From contig NZ_JAPEPW010000001.1 of assembly GCF_026339955.1 (NCBI RefSeq), forward strand, positions 3,002,501-3,066,500: a stretch of DNA of 64,000 bases, given 5' to 3'. The notes beneath the pieces were generated by a model that was not told the DNA's origin, did no database searches, and saw nothing but the letters and a program-made list of their open reading frames with translations. This stretch comes from Streptomyces sp. NBC_01549. GTDB taxonomy: Bacteria; Actinomycetota; Actinomycetes; Streptomycetales; Streptomycetaceae. Below are positions 23,361-31,531 of this stretch, piece after piece; the first letter of the stretch is position 1, and every line of letters starts with the position of its first letter. Position numbers and translations under genes: made by a program.

Positions 23361-23870
23361 GTGACGGAAGGCACCACCTCCGCCGCCGCTGAGGGCGACA
23401 CTCTGACCCGCCTTGAGCAGGAAGGCGAGATCGCGGCGGACTACCTCGAGGGTCTGCTGGATATCGCCGATCTCGACGGCGACATCGACATGGACGTCGA
23501 GGCCGATCGCGCCGCTGTCTCGATCATCAGCGACGCCGGCGGCCGCGACCTGCAGAAGCTGGTCGGTCGCGACGGCGAGGTACTCGAGGCCCTCCAGGAG
23601 CTCACCCGGCTGGCCGTTCACCGGGAGACCGGGGACCGCAGCCGACTGATGCTGGACATCGCGGGCTACCGCGCCAAGAAGCGCGAGGAGCTCTCCGAGC
23701 TGGGTGCCAAGGCCGCGGCCGAGGTGAAGAGCTCCGGCGAGCCGGTGAAGATGAAGCCCATGACGCCCTTCGAGCGCAAGGTCGTCCACGACGCGGTCAA
23801 GGCCGCGGGTCTGCGCAGTGAGTCCGAGGGCGAGGAGCCGCAGCGCTTCGTCGTCGTGCTTCCCGCCTGA
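23361..23870 (+). CDS. jag: RNA-binding protein Jag/KhpB (KH and R3H domains)
   Basis: 169 residues. A KH domain (VGRDGEVLEALQELTRLAVHRETG) is followed by an R3H domain with the ERKVVHDAVKAAGLRSESEG motif and the end RFVVVLPA. The protein lacks the separate Jag-N domain of firmicutes. It binds RNA as a KhpA-KhpB pair and has been linked to cell-wall and elongation control in other bacteria. It lies 15 bases after yidC, as is usual. A terminator follows at 23889-23917. Confidence 0.93.
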   Translation: MTEGTTSAAAEGDTLTRLEQEGEIAADYLEGLLDIADLDGDIDMDVEADRAAVSIISDAGGRDLQKLVGRDGEVLEALQELTRLAVHRETGDRSRLMLDIAGYRAKKREELSELGAKAAAEVKSSGEPVKMKPMTPFERKVVHDAVKAAGLRSESEGEEPQRFVVVLPA

Positions 23871-23888
23871 TCGGTACGAAGGTTCCTC

Positions 23889-23917
23889 CGGCCCCGTCTG
23901 TTCAGCAGGCGGGGCCG
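23889..23917 (+). terminator. Terminator after jag
   Basis: CGGCCCCG and CGGGGCCG arms (23889-23896 and 23910-23917) with additional inner pairs, followed by AACTTT, 19 bases after the jag stop. Confidence 0.75.
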
Positions 23918-24007
23918 AACTTTGTCAGCCTGGTAGTCCCCGATAGTCCCTGATAGTTCTGGTGGTCAGCGCTCAGCGCGCTTATGCGGTACGGAAGGAC
24001 GGTCCCC

Positions 24008-24724
24008 GTGACGGAGGCAGCGGAGCTTCCCCCTGCGCCCGAGCAGGCGCGCGAGGTATTCGGCGATCGCTTCGAGGACGCGGTCCGGTACGCGGAGCTG
24101 TTGGCCGAGGCGGGAGTGCAGCGAGGGCTGATCGGCCCCCGCGAAGTGCCCCGGCTGTGGGAGCGGCACCTGCTGAACTGTGCGGTGCTCTCCGAGGTCG
24201 TGCCCGAGGGTGTGACCGTGTGCGACGTCGGCTCCGGCGCGGGGCTGCCCGGCATTCCGCTGGCCCTGGTCCGTGACGACATCAAGATCACTCTGCTGGA
24301 ACCGCTGCTGCGGCGGACCAACTTCCTCACCGAGGTCGTCGAGCTCCTAGGCCTCGACCATGTGACCGTCATGCGTGGCCGTGCCGAGGAGGTCATGGGG
24401 ACGCTGCCGGCGGTCCACGTGGTGACCGCGCGGGCCGTCGCTCCACTGGACCGGCTGGCGACGTGGGGCATCCCGCTTCTCCGCCCGTACGGCGAGATGC
24501 TGGCTCTCAAGGGCGATACCGCGGAGGAAGAGCTGAAGAGCGCCGCGACGGCCCTCAGCAAGCTCGGCGCCGTGGCGACGTCCATCCTGCACGTCGGCGA
24601 GGGCATTGTGGACCCACTGTCGACCGTGGTGCGGGTCGAGGTCGGGGAGAGCCCGGGTGGTGTGCGCTTCGCCGCGAAAAGGGCGAAGGCGGCCCGGACA
24701 GGGCGGACACGCCGACGGCGTTGA
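24008..24724 (+). CDS. rsmG: 16S rRNA (guanine-N7)-methyltransferase RsmG
   Basis: 238 residues. It methylates G527 of 16S rRNA with S-adenosylmethionine; loss gives low-level streptomycin resistance and enhanced antibiotic production in Streptomyces. The SAM-binding motif is VCDVGSGAGLPGIPLALV, and FLTEVVELLGLDHV and VTARAVAPLDRL are also typical. I place the start at GTG 24008, because GGAAGGAC lies 8 bases before it; ATG 23984 has no ribosome site. The C-terminus is very basic (RAKAARTGRTRRRR). A terminator follows at 24749-24779. Confidence 0.95.
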   Translation: MTEAAELPPAPEQAREVFGDRFEDAVRYAELLAEAGVQRGLIGPREVPRLWERHLLNCAVLSEVVPEGVTVCDVGSGAGLPGIPLALVRDDIKITLLEPLLRRTNFLTEVVELLGLDHVTVMRGRAEEVMGTLPAVHVVTARAVAPLDRLATWGIPLLRPYGEMLALKGDTAEEELKSAATALSKLGAVATSILHVGEGIVDPLSTVVRVEVGESPGGVRFAAKRAKAARTGRTRRRR

Positions 24725-24748
24725 TCCTGGACGTGAGATGGATCGTGG

Positions 24749-24779
24749 ACTCCCGGTTCCGCAGGGCGGAGCCGGGAGT
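24749..24779 (+). terminator. Terminator after rsmG
   Basis: 14-base arms (24749-24762 and 24766-24779, one G-T pair) followed by TCTTCG, 25 bases after the rsmG stop. Confidence 0.75.
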
Positions 24780-25063
24780 TCTTCGTCACTCCACCTGATG
24801 CGTCCTGACAACGAGCCGTACTCCACACAAGCTGCCAAACCTACGCATCTCGGAGTGTCGCGCCGTCATGGCCGTGGCCGCTATGCATCGTGTTTCACGT
24901 GAAACGTCGCTCACTGCTGCACGGCATCATCAGTCGCGGACGCGCTGCGGCCGAACCCCGCGATCGGAAGCCTCTCGGTTCACTCGCGGAGGGTGCGGAG
25001 TTGTCCACAGAGGTGGATTTCTCCACAGAAGAACGGGCCTCGCTGGTTCATGACCCCGAAGAC
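24780..25063 (+). promoter_or_regulatory. parAB upstream region with parS and DnaA boxes
   Basis: Holds a perfect parS (24892-24905), a perfect DnaA box TTGTCCACA (25001-25009) and a second with one mismatch, TTCTCCACA (25019-25027). The frame of parA stays open through it, so part may be coding if parA starts further upstream. Promoter hexamers are not obvious. Confidence 0.5.
24892..24905. promoter_or_regulatory. parS: parS site, upstream of parA
   Basis: Perfect GTTTCACGTGAAAC, the ParB-binding centromere-like 14-mer. Confidence 0.93.
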
Positions 25064-26137
25064 ATGGGAGGCTCTGTTCATTGCGAGCCTGAAGTCGAGG
25101 AGAGTGAATCCTTGCGGTCCGACGCCAACATCGCGGGACCGATGACCGATCCGGTCCCCGGTCCCCGTACCGAGTCGATGGGGGAGGATGTTTCACGTGA
25201 AACACCGCCCCCCATGGACGACACTCCTATTGGTCGTGCTGCCCAACTGGCGGTGGAGGCGCTGGGTCACGCCGGTGAGGGCCTGCCACGGCCCGAACAG
25301 ACACGCGTCATGGTGGTCGCCAACCAGAAGGGTGGGGTGGGTAAGACCACGACCACGGTCAATCTTGCTGCGTCGCTGGCCCTGCATGGCGGCCGTGTCC
25401 TGGTGATCGACCTCGACCCTCAGGGCAATGCCTCCACCGCGCTGGGCATCGACCATCACGCCGAAGTGCCTTCCATCTACGACGTGCTGATCGACAGCAA
25501 GCCGCTCTCCGAAGTCGTCCAGCCGGTCCCCGATGTCGAGGGCCTCTTCTGTGCGCCTGCCACGATCGATCTCGCCGGTGCGGAGATCGAGCTGGTGTCC
25601 CTGGTGGCACGGGAGAGCCGACTGGAGCGGGCGATCCAGGCGTACGAGCAGCCGCTGGACTACATCCTCATCGACTGCCCGCCCTCGCTCGGCCTCCTCA
25701 CCGTCAACGCGCTGGTCGCCGGTGCGGAGGTCCTCATTCCTATCCAGTGCGAGTACTACGCGCTGGAAGGCCTGGGCCAGCTCCTGCGGAACGTCGACCT
25801 GGTACGGGGGCATCTCAACCCCAACCTCCATGTCTCGACGATCCTGCTCACCATGTACGACGGCCGGACGCGCCTCGCGTCCCAGGTCGCGGACGAGGTG
25901 CGCAGCCACTTCGGTGAAGAGGTGCTGCGGACGAGCATTCCTCGTTCGGTCCGTATCTCCGAGGCCCCGAGCTATGGCCAGACGGTGCTGACCTACGATC
26001 CAGGTTCGAGCGGTGCCCTTTCGTATCTTGAGGCCGCACGAGAAATTGCCCTCCGCGGAGTCGGAGTGGCGTATGACGCGCAGAACACCCATGTGGGTGC
26101 ACAGAACAGTCAGAACATGGTGGAGGGGATCCAGTGA
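25064..26137 (+). CDS. parA: Chromosome partitioning ATPase ParA
   Basis: 357 residues from ATG 25064. It is a deviant-Walker ATPase that segregates ParB-parS complexes and, in Streptomyces hyphae, spaces chromosomes before sporulation septation. The deviant Walker A is KGGVGKT (89-95), and the second motif is [20 protein letters not shown] is the Walker B region. The true start is unclear: the frame is open to 24890 with no strong ribosome site, and 25064, 25214 and others are possible. The first 80 residues are variable and include the translated parS at 25190 (V-S-R-E-T). The stop overlaps the parB start (GTGA). Confidence 0.95.
   Translation: MGGSVHCEPEVEESESLRSDANIAGPMTDPVPGPRTESMGEDVSRETPPPMDDTPIGRAAQLAVEALGHAGEGLPRPEQTRVMVVANQKGGVGKTTTTVNLAASLALHGGRVLVIDLDPQGNASTALGIDHHAEVPSIYDVLIDSKPLSEVVQPVPDVEGLFCAPATIDLAGAEIELVSLVARESRLERAIQAYEQPLDYILIDCPPSLGLLTVNALVAGAEVLIPIQCEYYALEGLGQLLRNVDLVRGHLNPNLHVSTILLTMYDGRTRLASQVADEVRSHFGEEVLRTSIPRSVRISEAPSYGQTVLTYDPGSSGALSYLEAAREIALRGVGVAYDAQNTHVGAQNSQNMVEGIQ
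25190..25203. promoter_or_regulatory. parS: parS site inside parA
   Basis: Perfect GTTTCACGTGAAAC in the variable N-terminal part of parA, read in the frame V-S-R-E-T. Confidence 0.93.
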
Positions 26138-27225
26138 GTGAGCGACGACGAGGGCTGGGGCGGGGCCTCGGCGCACTGATCCCCGCGGCTCCGACGGAGA
26201 AGACGGTTCCCTCACCGGCAGGTGGAGGCTCCTCGTCGGCGGCCGTACCCGTGCTCACGGCAGAGCGCGGGGTGGCTGCGGCGAAGGTGACCACACTGCC
26301 GCCTGTTTCACATGAAACAGAGGAGCCGTCGACGATCGGAAGCCCGGAGGTGCCCTCCGCGCCCGTCGGTGCTCACTTCGCTGAACTGCCCCTCGACCAC
26401 ATCACCCCCAACCCGCGTCAGCCCCGCGAGGTGTTCGACGAGGACGCGCTTGCGGAGCTCGTCACCTCCATCAAGGAGGTAGGGCTTCTCCAGCCCGTCG
26501 TCGTGCGGCAGGTGGGTCCGGCTCGCTACGAGCTCATCATGGGTGAGCGGCGCTTCCGTGCCTGCCGTGAGGCGGGCCTTGAGGCCATTCCTGCGATCGT
26601 GCGGGCCACGGACGACGAGAAGCTTCTCCTGGACGCGCTACTGGAGAACCTGCACCGCGCCCAGCTGAACCCGCTGGAAGAGGCGGCCGCCTACGACCAG
26701 CTGCTGCAGGACTTCAACTGCACGCACGACCAGTTGGCGGACCGTATCGGACGCTCACGCCCGCAGGTCTCCAACACCCTGCGGCTGCTGAAGCTTTCGC
26801 CGGCGGTTCAGCGTCGTGTCGCCGCCGGAGTGCTCTCTGCGGGCCATGCCCGCGCCCTGCTCTCCGTCGCGGACTCGGAGGAGCAGGACAGGCTGGCCCA
26901 CCGCATCGTGGCCGAAGGACTGTCGGTGAGGGCCGTCGAGGAGATCGTCACCCTCATGGGATCGCGTCCTCAGACCGCTGCGCGTTCCAAGGGACCACGG
27001 GCAGGCACCCGGCTCTCTCCGGCGCTGAGTGACCTCGCCACGCGTCTCTCGGACCGCTTCGAGACTCGGGTGAAGGTCGACCTGGGGCAGAAGAAGGGGA
27101 AGATCACGGTCGAGTTCGCTTCGATGGATGATCTCGAGCGGATCCTGAGCTCGCTCGCCCCGGGTGAGGGAGGGGTTCTGCAGAGGAGCCTCCTGGACGA
27201 CGACTCCGAGGACACGGAGGCCTGA
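26134..27225 (+). CDS. parB: Chromosome partitioning protein ParB
   Basis: 363 residues. It is a CTPase that loads at parS and slides to form the partition complex. The N-terminal GRGLGALIP (residues 9-17) is the ParA-stimulating motif. The CTP-binding region includes [21 protein letters not shown] and GERRFRA (137-143). The parS-reading helix-turn-helix is about 183-205 ([23 protein letters not shown]). The C-terminal dimerisation domain is present ([29 protein letters not shown]). GTG 26134 overlaps the parA stop, so the two are translated together. A parS variant lies within the gene. Confidence 0.97.
   Translation: MSERRRGLGRGLGALIPAAPTEKTVPSPAGGGSSSAAVPVLTAERGVAAAKVTTLPPVSHETEEPSTIGSPEVPSAPVGAHFAELPLDHITPNPRQPREVFDEDALAELVTSIKEVGLLQPVVVRQVGPARYELIMGERRFRACREAGLEAIPAIVRATDDEKLLLDALLENLHRAQLNPLEEAAAYDQLLQDFNCTHDQLADRIGRSRPQVSNTLRLLKLSPAVQRRVAAGVLSAGHARALLSVADSEEQDRLAHRIVAEGLSVRAVEEIVTLMGSRPQTAARSKGPRAGTRLSPALSDLATRLSDRFETRVKVDLGQKKGKITVEFASMDDLERILSSLAPGEGGVLQRSLLDDDSEDTEA
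26305..26318. promoter_or_regulatory. parS: parS-like site inside parB (13/14)
   Basis: GTTTCACATGAAAC, one mismatch (CATG for CGTG), in the variable N-terminal region of parB. Read as V58-S-H-E-T62. Confidence 0.7.
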
Positions 27226-27263
27226 GTCCCCCGGTGACGGGATGGTCCCCGTCGGCCGACCAT

Positions 27264-27307
27264 AAGAGCGGGCCGTGTCCGGTGTGTACCGGAACACGGC
27301 CTGCTCT
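27264..27307 (+). terminator. Terminator of the parAB operon
   Basis: A stem of about 19 bases per arm (27264-27282 and 27289-27307) with a few mismatches, followed by TTGCTTT. Confidence 0.85.
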
Positions 27308-27405
27308 TTGCTTTCAGGCAGTATCGATGGAATCGCTTCGTGGATACGATGCGATCGGGTATGGCGCATCCACCTGGCGGCACCTTCATTGGGGAGGCGG
27401 GGGCC

Positions 27406-27663
27406 ATGCAAACCGTGAGCCGTACCGGATTGGTGACCGCAGGCCTGGGACTGGGGGCGGTCGGTGGGTTCATCGGCAGCCTGCTCAGGGAGCGAAGCGC
27501 TCTGACAGCCGCCCGCGAGGCTGCGGGCGAAGGAAGCGAGGAACATCCTTCATGGGGCGCAGGCTCGTACCGCTCACGCTGGACAACCTTCCGGACCTTC
27601 CCAAGCGCTGTCGCGCGTGTGTCTTCTGGGAACTGGATCCCGTCAGTGGTGAAGCCGCGGTAA
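27406..27663 (+). CDS. Possible small membrane protein overlapping the GNAT gene
   Basis: 85 residues from ATG 27406, with GGGGAGG 9 bases upstream. The N-terminus (MQTVSRTGLVTAGLGLGAVGGFIGSLLRERSALTAAREAAGEG) looks like a single helix followed by a charged segment. Its last 37 codons overlap the start of the GNAT gene in another frame, where the protein sequence loses plausibility. The real gene may be only its first part or absent. No family is recognised. Confidence 0.35.
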   Translation: MQTVSRTGLVTAGLGLGAVGGFIGSLLRERSALTAAREAAGEGSEEHPSWGAGSYRSRWTTFRTFPSAVARVSSGNWIPSVVKPR

Positions 27664-28169
27664 AGGCGGGAAGGCCCGAACTCGAGAAGGAGGCGTGGAT
27701 CTCCGCCGTCCTGCTGGAGTGGGGATCCTGCGGCCGCGTCGTCTACGTGGACGACGTACCGGTCGGCTTCGTGCTGTATGCACCCCCCGCCTATGTCCCC
27801 CGCTCCACGGCGTTCCCCACCAGCCCGGTCTCACCGGACGCCGTCCAGCTGATGACCGCCTTCATCATGCCGGGCTATCAGGGACAGGGACTCGGCCGGG
27901 TGATGGTCCAGACGGTCGCCAAGGATCTGCTGCGTCGGGGCTTCAAGGCGATCGAGGCCTTCGGAGACGCGCGGTGGAAGGAACCGGCCTGTGTGCTTCC
28001 CGCCGACCATCTCCTCGCCGTCGGCTTCAAGACGGTACGCCCCCACCCCACGTACCCCCGCCTGAGGCTGGAGCTGCGGACGACGCTCTCCTGGAAGGAA
28101 GACGTGGAGTTGGCTCTGGACCGCCTCCTGGGGGCGGTCCAGAAGGAACCGGCGCTTCGTCCTCTCTAG
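27552..28169 (+). CDS. GNAT family N-acetyltransferase
   Basis: 205 residues. It is predicted to transfer an acetyl group from acetyl-CoA to an amine of unknown substrate. The core motif AFIMPGYQGQGLGRVMVQTVAKDLLRRGFK holds the Q/R-x-x-G-x-G/A acetyl-CoA loop. The N-terminus MGRRLVPLTLDNLPDLPKRCRACVFWELD is conserved among actinobacteria. It lies between parB and trxA, the usual Streptomyces context. The start at ATG 27552 is chosen from the family start. Confidence 0.88.
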   Translation: MGRRLVPLTLDNLPDLPKRCRACVFWELDPVSGEAAVKAGRPELEKEAWISAVLLEWGSCGRVVYVDDVPVGFVLYAPPAYVPRSTAFPTSPVSPDAVQLMTAFIMPGYQGQGLGRVMVQTVAKDLLRRGFKAIEAFGDARWKEPACVLPADHLLAVGFKTVRPHPTYPRLRLELRTTLSWKEDVELALDRLLGAVQKEPALRPL

Positions 28170-28212
28170 TTGGCTGTGGTGCCGCCCGCCGTCCCAAGCC
28201 CTCCTCCACGCA

Positions 28213-28242
28213 AATGGGCCAGCCCTTCCGGGCTGGCCCATT
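28213..28242. terminator. Bidirectional terminator between the GNAT gene and trxA
   Basis: 13-base perfect arms AATGGGCCAGCCC and GGGCTGGCCCATT with loop TTCC, between convergent genes. A parS site starts three bases later. Confidence 0.9.
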
Positions 28243-28245
28243 CGT

Positions 28246-28259
28246 GTTTCACGTGAAAC
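28246..28259. promoter_or_regulatory. parS: parS site between GNAT gene and trxA
   Basis: Perfect GTTTCACGTGAAAC directly beside the bidirectional terminator. Confidence 0.93.
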
Positions 28260-28290
28260 ATCGCCGCCGCTTACGGGGCGGCGTTTCCGG

Positions 28291-28641
28291 TCAGACGGTC
28301 TTCTCGGCGCCCTCGGTGATGAAGTCCTCCAGGTCGCGGACGATCGCGGCCTTCGGCTTCGCACCCACGATGGTCTTGGCGACCTCGCCACCCTGGTAGA
28401 CGTTCAGGGTCGGGATGGACATGACGCCGTACTTGGCGGCCGTACCCGGGTTCTCGTCGATGTTGAGCTTGACGACCTCGATCTGGTCGCCGTACTCCGC
28501 GGCGATCGCCTCGAGGGACGGCGCGATCTGGCGGCACGGACCGCACCAGGCGGCCCAGAAGTCCACCAGGACGGGCTTGTCGCTCTTGAGGACGTCCTGC
28601 TCGAAGGAGTCGTCAGTCACATTCTTCAGGGTGCCGGCCAC
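28291..28641 (-). CDS. trxA: Thioredoxin
   Basis: 116 residues, with the redox-active WCGPC (Cys33, Cys36), the cis-Pro motif SIPTLNVY, and the length of the TrxA family. It reduces disulfides of ribonucleotide reductase, peroxiredoxins and others in the cytoplasm. The start is GTG 28641 (AGTLKNVTDDSF). It follows trxB by 42 bases and probably shares its SigR-type promoter. Confidence 0.97.
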   Translation of the reverse strand: MAGTLKNVTDDSFEQDVLKSDKPVLVDFWAAWCGPCRQIAPSLEAIAAEYGDQIEVVKLNIDENPGTAAKYGVMSIPTLNVYQGGEVAKTIVGAKPKAAIVRDLEDFITEGAEKTV

Positions 28642-28683
28642 GGCGGGCTCCTTAACTGGTTGGTGCGGTGGGGCGGACGGGGG

Positions 28684-29646
28684 TCAGACGGTGGCAGCCG
28701 CGGCGGTCTCGCTGTCCGCGAGGGCAGCGAGGTAGCGCTCGGCGTCGAGGGCGGCGGAGCAGCCGGTGCCGGCCGCGGTGATCGCCTGGCGGTACGTGTG
28801 GTCGACGACATCACCGGCGCCGAAGACACCGGTCAGGTTCGTCCGGGTCGAAGGTGCCTCGACCTTGAGGTAGCCCTCCTCGTCCAGGTCGAGCTGGCCC
28901 TTGAAGAGCTCGGTGCGCGGGTCGTGGCCGATCGCGATGAACAGGCCGGTCACCGGCAGGTCGGAGATCTCACTGGTCTTGAGGTTGCGCAGCTTCAGGC
29001 CGGCGAGCTTGGGGCCGCCCTCGATCGAGGCGATCTCGCTGTCCCAGACGAAATTGATCTTCGGGTCGGCGAAAGCACGCTCCTGCATCGCCTTGGAGGC
29101 GCGCAGGGTGTCACGGCGGTGCACGATCGTCACCGACTTGGCGAAGCGGGAGAGGAAGGTCGCCTCCTCCATCGCGGTGTCGCCACCGCCGATCACGGCG
29201 ATGTCCTGGCCCTTGAAGAAGAAGCCGTCACAGGTCGCGCACCACGAGACGCCGCGTCCGGAGAGCGCGTCCTCGTTGGGCAGACCGAGCTTGCGGTGCT
29301 GTGAGCCCGTCGTGACGATGACGGCCTTGGCGCGGTGCACCGTGCCCGCGGTGTCCGTGACGGTCTTGATCTCGCCCGTCAGATCGACGGCGACGATGTC
29401 GTCCGGGATCAGCTCGGCACCGAAGCGCTCGGCCTGGGCGCGCATGTTGTCCATGAGCTCGGGGCCCATGATGCCGTCCTGGAAGCCGGGGAAGTTCTCC
29501 ACCTCGGTGGTGTTCATCAGCGCACCACCGGCGGTGACGGCGCCTTCGAAGACCAGCGGCTTCAGCGACGCGCGCGCGGTGTACAGCGCTGCCGTGTAGC
29601 CGGCAGGCCCGGATCCGATGATGATCACGTTACGGACGTCGCTCAC
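28684..29646 (-). CDS. trxB: Thioredoxin-disulfide reductase
   Basis: 320 residues, low-molecular-weight type. It is an FAD enzyme that uses NADPH to reduce TrxA. The FAD motif [10 protein letters not shown] (11-20), the NADPH motif [10 protein letters not shown], the redox pair Cys136 and Cys139 in WCATCDGFF, and the second FAD motif [10 protein letters not shown] are all present. The start is GTG 29646. It is the first gene of the trxBA operon. Confidence 0.97.
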   Translation of the reverse strand: MSDVRNVIIIGSGPAGYTAALYTARASLKPLVFEGAVTAGGALMNTTEVENFPGFQDGIMGPELMDNMRAQAERFGAELIPDDIVAVDLTGEIKTVTDTAGTVHRAKAVIVTTGSQHRKLGLPNEDALSGRGVSWCATCDGFFFKGQDIAVIGGGDTAMEEATFLSRFAKSVTIVHRRDTLRASKAMQERAFADPKINFVWDSEIASIEGGPKLAGLKLRNLKTSEISDLPVTGLFIAIGHDPRTELFKGQLDLDEEGYLKVEAPSTRTNLTGVFGAGDVVDHTYRQAITAAGTGCSAALDAERYLAALADSETAAAATV

Positions 29647-29719
29647 GGCTTGATTCCTCGTTTCTGGAGACTGCTGCGTACTGCCGGTGGGAGCCTCTCT
29701 CAGAACTCTCACCCCACCC

Positions 29720-29745
29720 AACGGATCCTAAGGGGCTTGCATTCC
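29720..29745 (-). promoter_or_regulatory. SigR-type promoter of trxBA
   Basis: On the minus strand GGAAT (29741-29745), exactly 18 bases, then GTT (29720-29722), followed by GGG. This matches the known SigR consensus GGAAT-N18-GTT, and trxBA is the classic SigR target under disulfide stress. It lies 74 bases before the trxB start. Confidence 0.85.
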
Positions 29746-29830
29746 CGGTGTGTCCGGGCACACGAAGACGAGACACCGCACAGAGATGCCATGGGGTTAC
29801 TGGGGAGGAGGCGGGTCGACGCGGACGTAC

Positions 29831-30775
29831 TCAGGAGCGGGCGTACGAGTGTGTCAGCAGGAGCTTGCCAGGAGACGTCGAGGCCTGCTTCACGCACGCG
29901 GCGTCGACGATGTACGCCGTGACCTTCGTGCTGTCGGAGGCGTCGGGTACGACGACGAGATACACGCTCGTCCCCTTATATGTGCCCTGCTGTGCCGCGA
30001 GGACCGTCGCGGTGCTTCCGGTGCCCTTCTGAATACAGTCGGGGACCTGCACGGTGGGCGTGATCAGGGTGTCGATCCCGGCGGACCCGTTGCCCGCGCC
30101 ATTGGACTCGGCTCCCCAGGGACGCTTCGGGCTGGCGGACCGGGTGTTCGCGCTCTTGTTCTTCGCGAGGAGATCCGCGACCTGAGTCTTCAGCTTTCCT
30201 TCGGAGAAAGTGTCCTTCGCTCCCTGCTGCGTCACTGTCTGCGGGCTCTTGCCGGAGCCGTCCCCCAGTGACTGCACGAGGATCGCGCCCAGCCCGAGAG
30301 CGGCGGCTGTGAACACCGTGCCGAGAACGACCACCCTGCGACGTCCCCGGCGCCCCCGCCGCGAGCGGCCGGGGCCGGTGGCGCCGTGGAAATGTCCCGA
30401 GGGCCGGTCCGTGGTGGAAGCGGGGCCCGGTTCACCCGACGTGTGTGAAACCCCGGCGACCGATGTTTCACGTGAAACACTCGCGCGGTTGTCCTCGGCC
30501 GCCTCGTGGTCGGCAGCCGTGGCACTCAGCAGAGCTTCCGCGGCGAGGGCGGCATCGATGCGGCTGGCCACATCGTCAGGCATGCGCGTGGGGCCCGGCA
30601 GGGTCCCGAGCAGCCCTCGGATCTCCTCCAGGGAGTCGTACACGTCGGCACAGAGCACGCACTCGTCGAGGTGTCGCCGTACGTCCGCGGTGCGAGAGGG
30701 CGCGAGCAGCCCTTCGGAGAGGTCGGAGATCTCCGCGACATCCGGGTGCCCGGCCGTATCCGTCGTGGACGTCAC
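29831..30775 (-). CDS. ZAS-type anti-sigma factor, predicted
   Basis: 314 residues. The N-terminal zinc-binding anti-sigma motif reads H35-x3-C39-x2-C42 (RRHLDECVLCADVYDSL). One membrane helix follows (RRVVVLGTVFTAAALGLGAILVQSL, about 155-178), then an extracellular region ending ACVKQASTSPGK. This layout, with its start overlapping the sigM stop (GTGA), makes it the likely regulator of that sigma factor. The internal parS at 30465 is in the disordered linker. The partner is inferred from position only. Confidence 0.8.
   Translation of the reverse strand: MTSTTDTAGHPDVAEISDLSEGLLAPSRTADVRRHLDECVLCADVYDSLEEIRGLLGTLPGPTRMPDDVASRIDAALAAEALLSATAADHEAAEDNRASVSRETSVAGVSHTSGEPGPASTTDRPSGHFHGATGPGRSRRGRRGRRRVVVLGTVFTAAALGLGAILVQSLGDGSGKSPQTVTQQGAKDTFSEGKLKTQVADLLAKNKSANTRSASPKRPWGAESNGAGNGSAGIDTLITPTVQVPDCIQKGTGSTATVLAAQQGTYKGTSVYLVVVPDASDSTKVTAYIVDAACVKQASTSPGKLLLTHSYARS
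30465..30478. promoter_or_regulatory. parS: parS site inside the anti-sigma gene
   Basis: Perfect GTTTCACGTGAAAC in the linker of the anti-sigma gene, read on the minus strand as V-S-R-E-T. Confidence 0.93.
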
Positions 30776-31503
30776 GCTCGCCCACCTCCGCCCTTCACAG
30801 CCGCTGAATCACTCGGTCCTGCATCACGTGGCCCTGCATCGTGCGGTCCCGCTGCCGGTGGGACGGATGTCCCCTGGGTCCGGTTCCTTCCCCCGCCCGA
30901 CTTGTTGCCGCCCTCGCCTCTTCCGTTCTCCGCGCGGAGATGAGTGAGCAGCGGGAGAAGTCTGGCTCTGCCCCGTGCGCAACGGCTCTTCACCGTGCCG
31001 ACGGGCACATCGAGGACGCGGGCCGCTTCCGCCACGGGGTAGCCCTGCATGTCGACCAGGACGAGAGCGGCGCGTTGGTCGGCCGGGAGCGTGCCCAGGG
31101 CCGTCAGCAGCTCCCGGTGCAGATCGTTGCGCTCGGCCGGGGCGGCGGCGGACTCGTGCGGTTCGAGGAGTTGTTCCAGCCGTTCGGTGTCATCGACGGG
31201 AGACGTCTTCCTGGAGGCGGCCTTGCGGGCGCGGTCCAGACAGGCGTTCACCGTGATGCGGTGCAGCCAGGTCGTGACGGCCGACTGGCCGCGGAAGGTG
31301 TGAGCGGCCCGGTAGGCGGATACCAGCGCGTCCTGAACGGCGTCAGCGGCCTCCTCACGGTCTCCCAGCGTCCGCAGGGCCACCGCCCAGAGCCGGTCGC
31401 GATGACGCCGCACGATCTCACCGAAGGCCTCGGGGTCGCCCTCCACGTGACGGGCGAGGAGGTCCTGATCGCTTGCGTCGCCATATCCGGTTTCATCGGC
31501 CAT
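30772..31503 (-). CDS. sigM: ECF sigma factor (SigM-like)
   Basis: 243 residues. The sigma-2 region (FGEIVRRHRDRLWAVALRTLGDREEAADAVQDALVSAYRAAHTFRGQ) recognises the -10, and the sigma-4 region (LPADQRAALVLVDMQGYPVAEAARVLDVPVGTVKSRCARGRARL) recognises the -35. After sigma-4 there is an unusual 55-residue low-complexity tail (Gly, Pro, Asp, Ala). It overlaps the anti-sigma gene by 4 bases. The name follows the S. coelicolor gene at this position and is moderately sure; its regulon cannot be seen here. Confidence 0.88.
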   Translation of the reverse strand: MADETGYGDASDQDLLARHVEGDPEAFGEIVRRHRDRLWAVALRTLGDREEAADAVQDALVSAYRAAHTFRGQSAVTTWLHRITVNACLDRARKAASRKTSPVDDTERLEQLLEPHESAAAPAERNDLHRELLTALGTLPADQRAALVLVDMQGYPVAEAARVLDVPVGTVKSRCARGRARLLPLLTHLRAENGRGEGGNKSGGGRNRTQGTSVPPAAGPHDAGPRDAGPSDSAAVKGGGGRA

Positions 31504-31531
31504 CGGACCCCCTCCCCCTCGTCGACGAACG

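Noticed and set aside
22032..23789. Minus-strand open frame of 585 codons opposite yidC and jag
   Set aside because: Shadow frame with no recognisable protein features; both plus-strand genes are certain.
25188..25406. Open frame beginning in the parS at 25190 ([10 protein letters not shown])
   Set aside because: Out of frame with parA and without homology; a good-looking GGGGAGG upstream is by chance next to parS.
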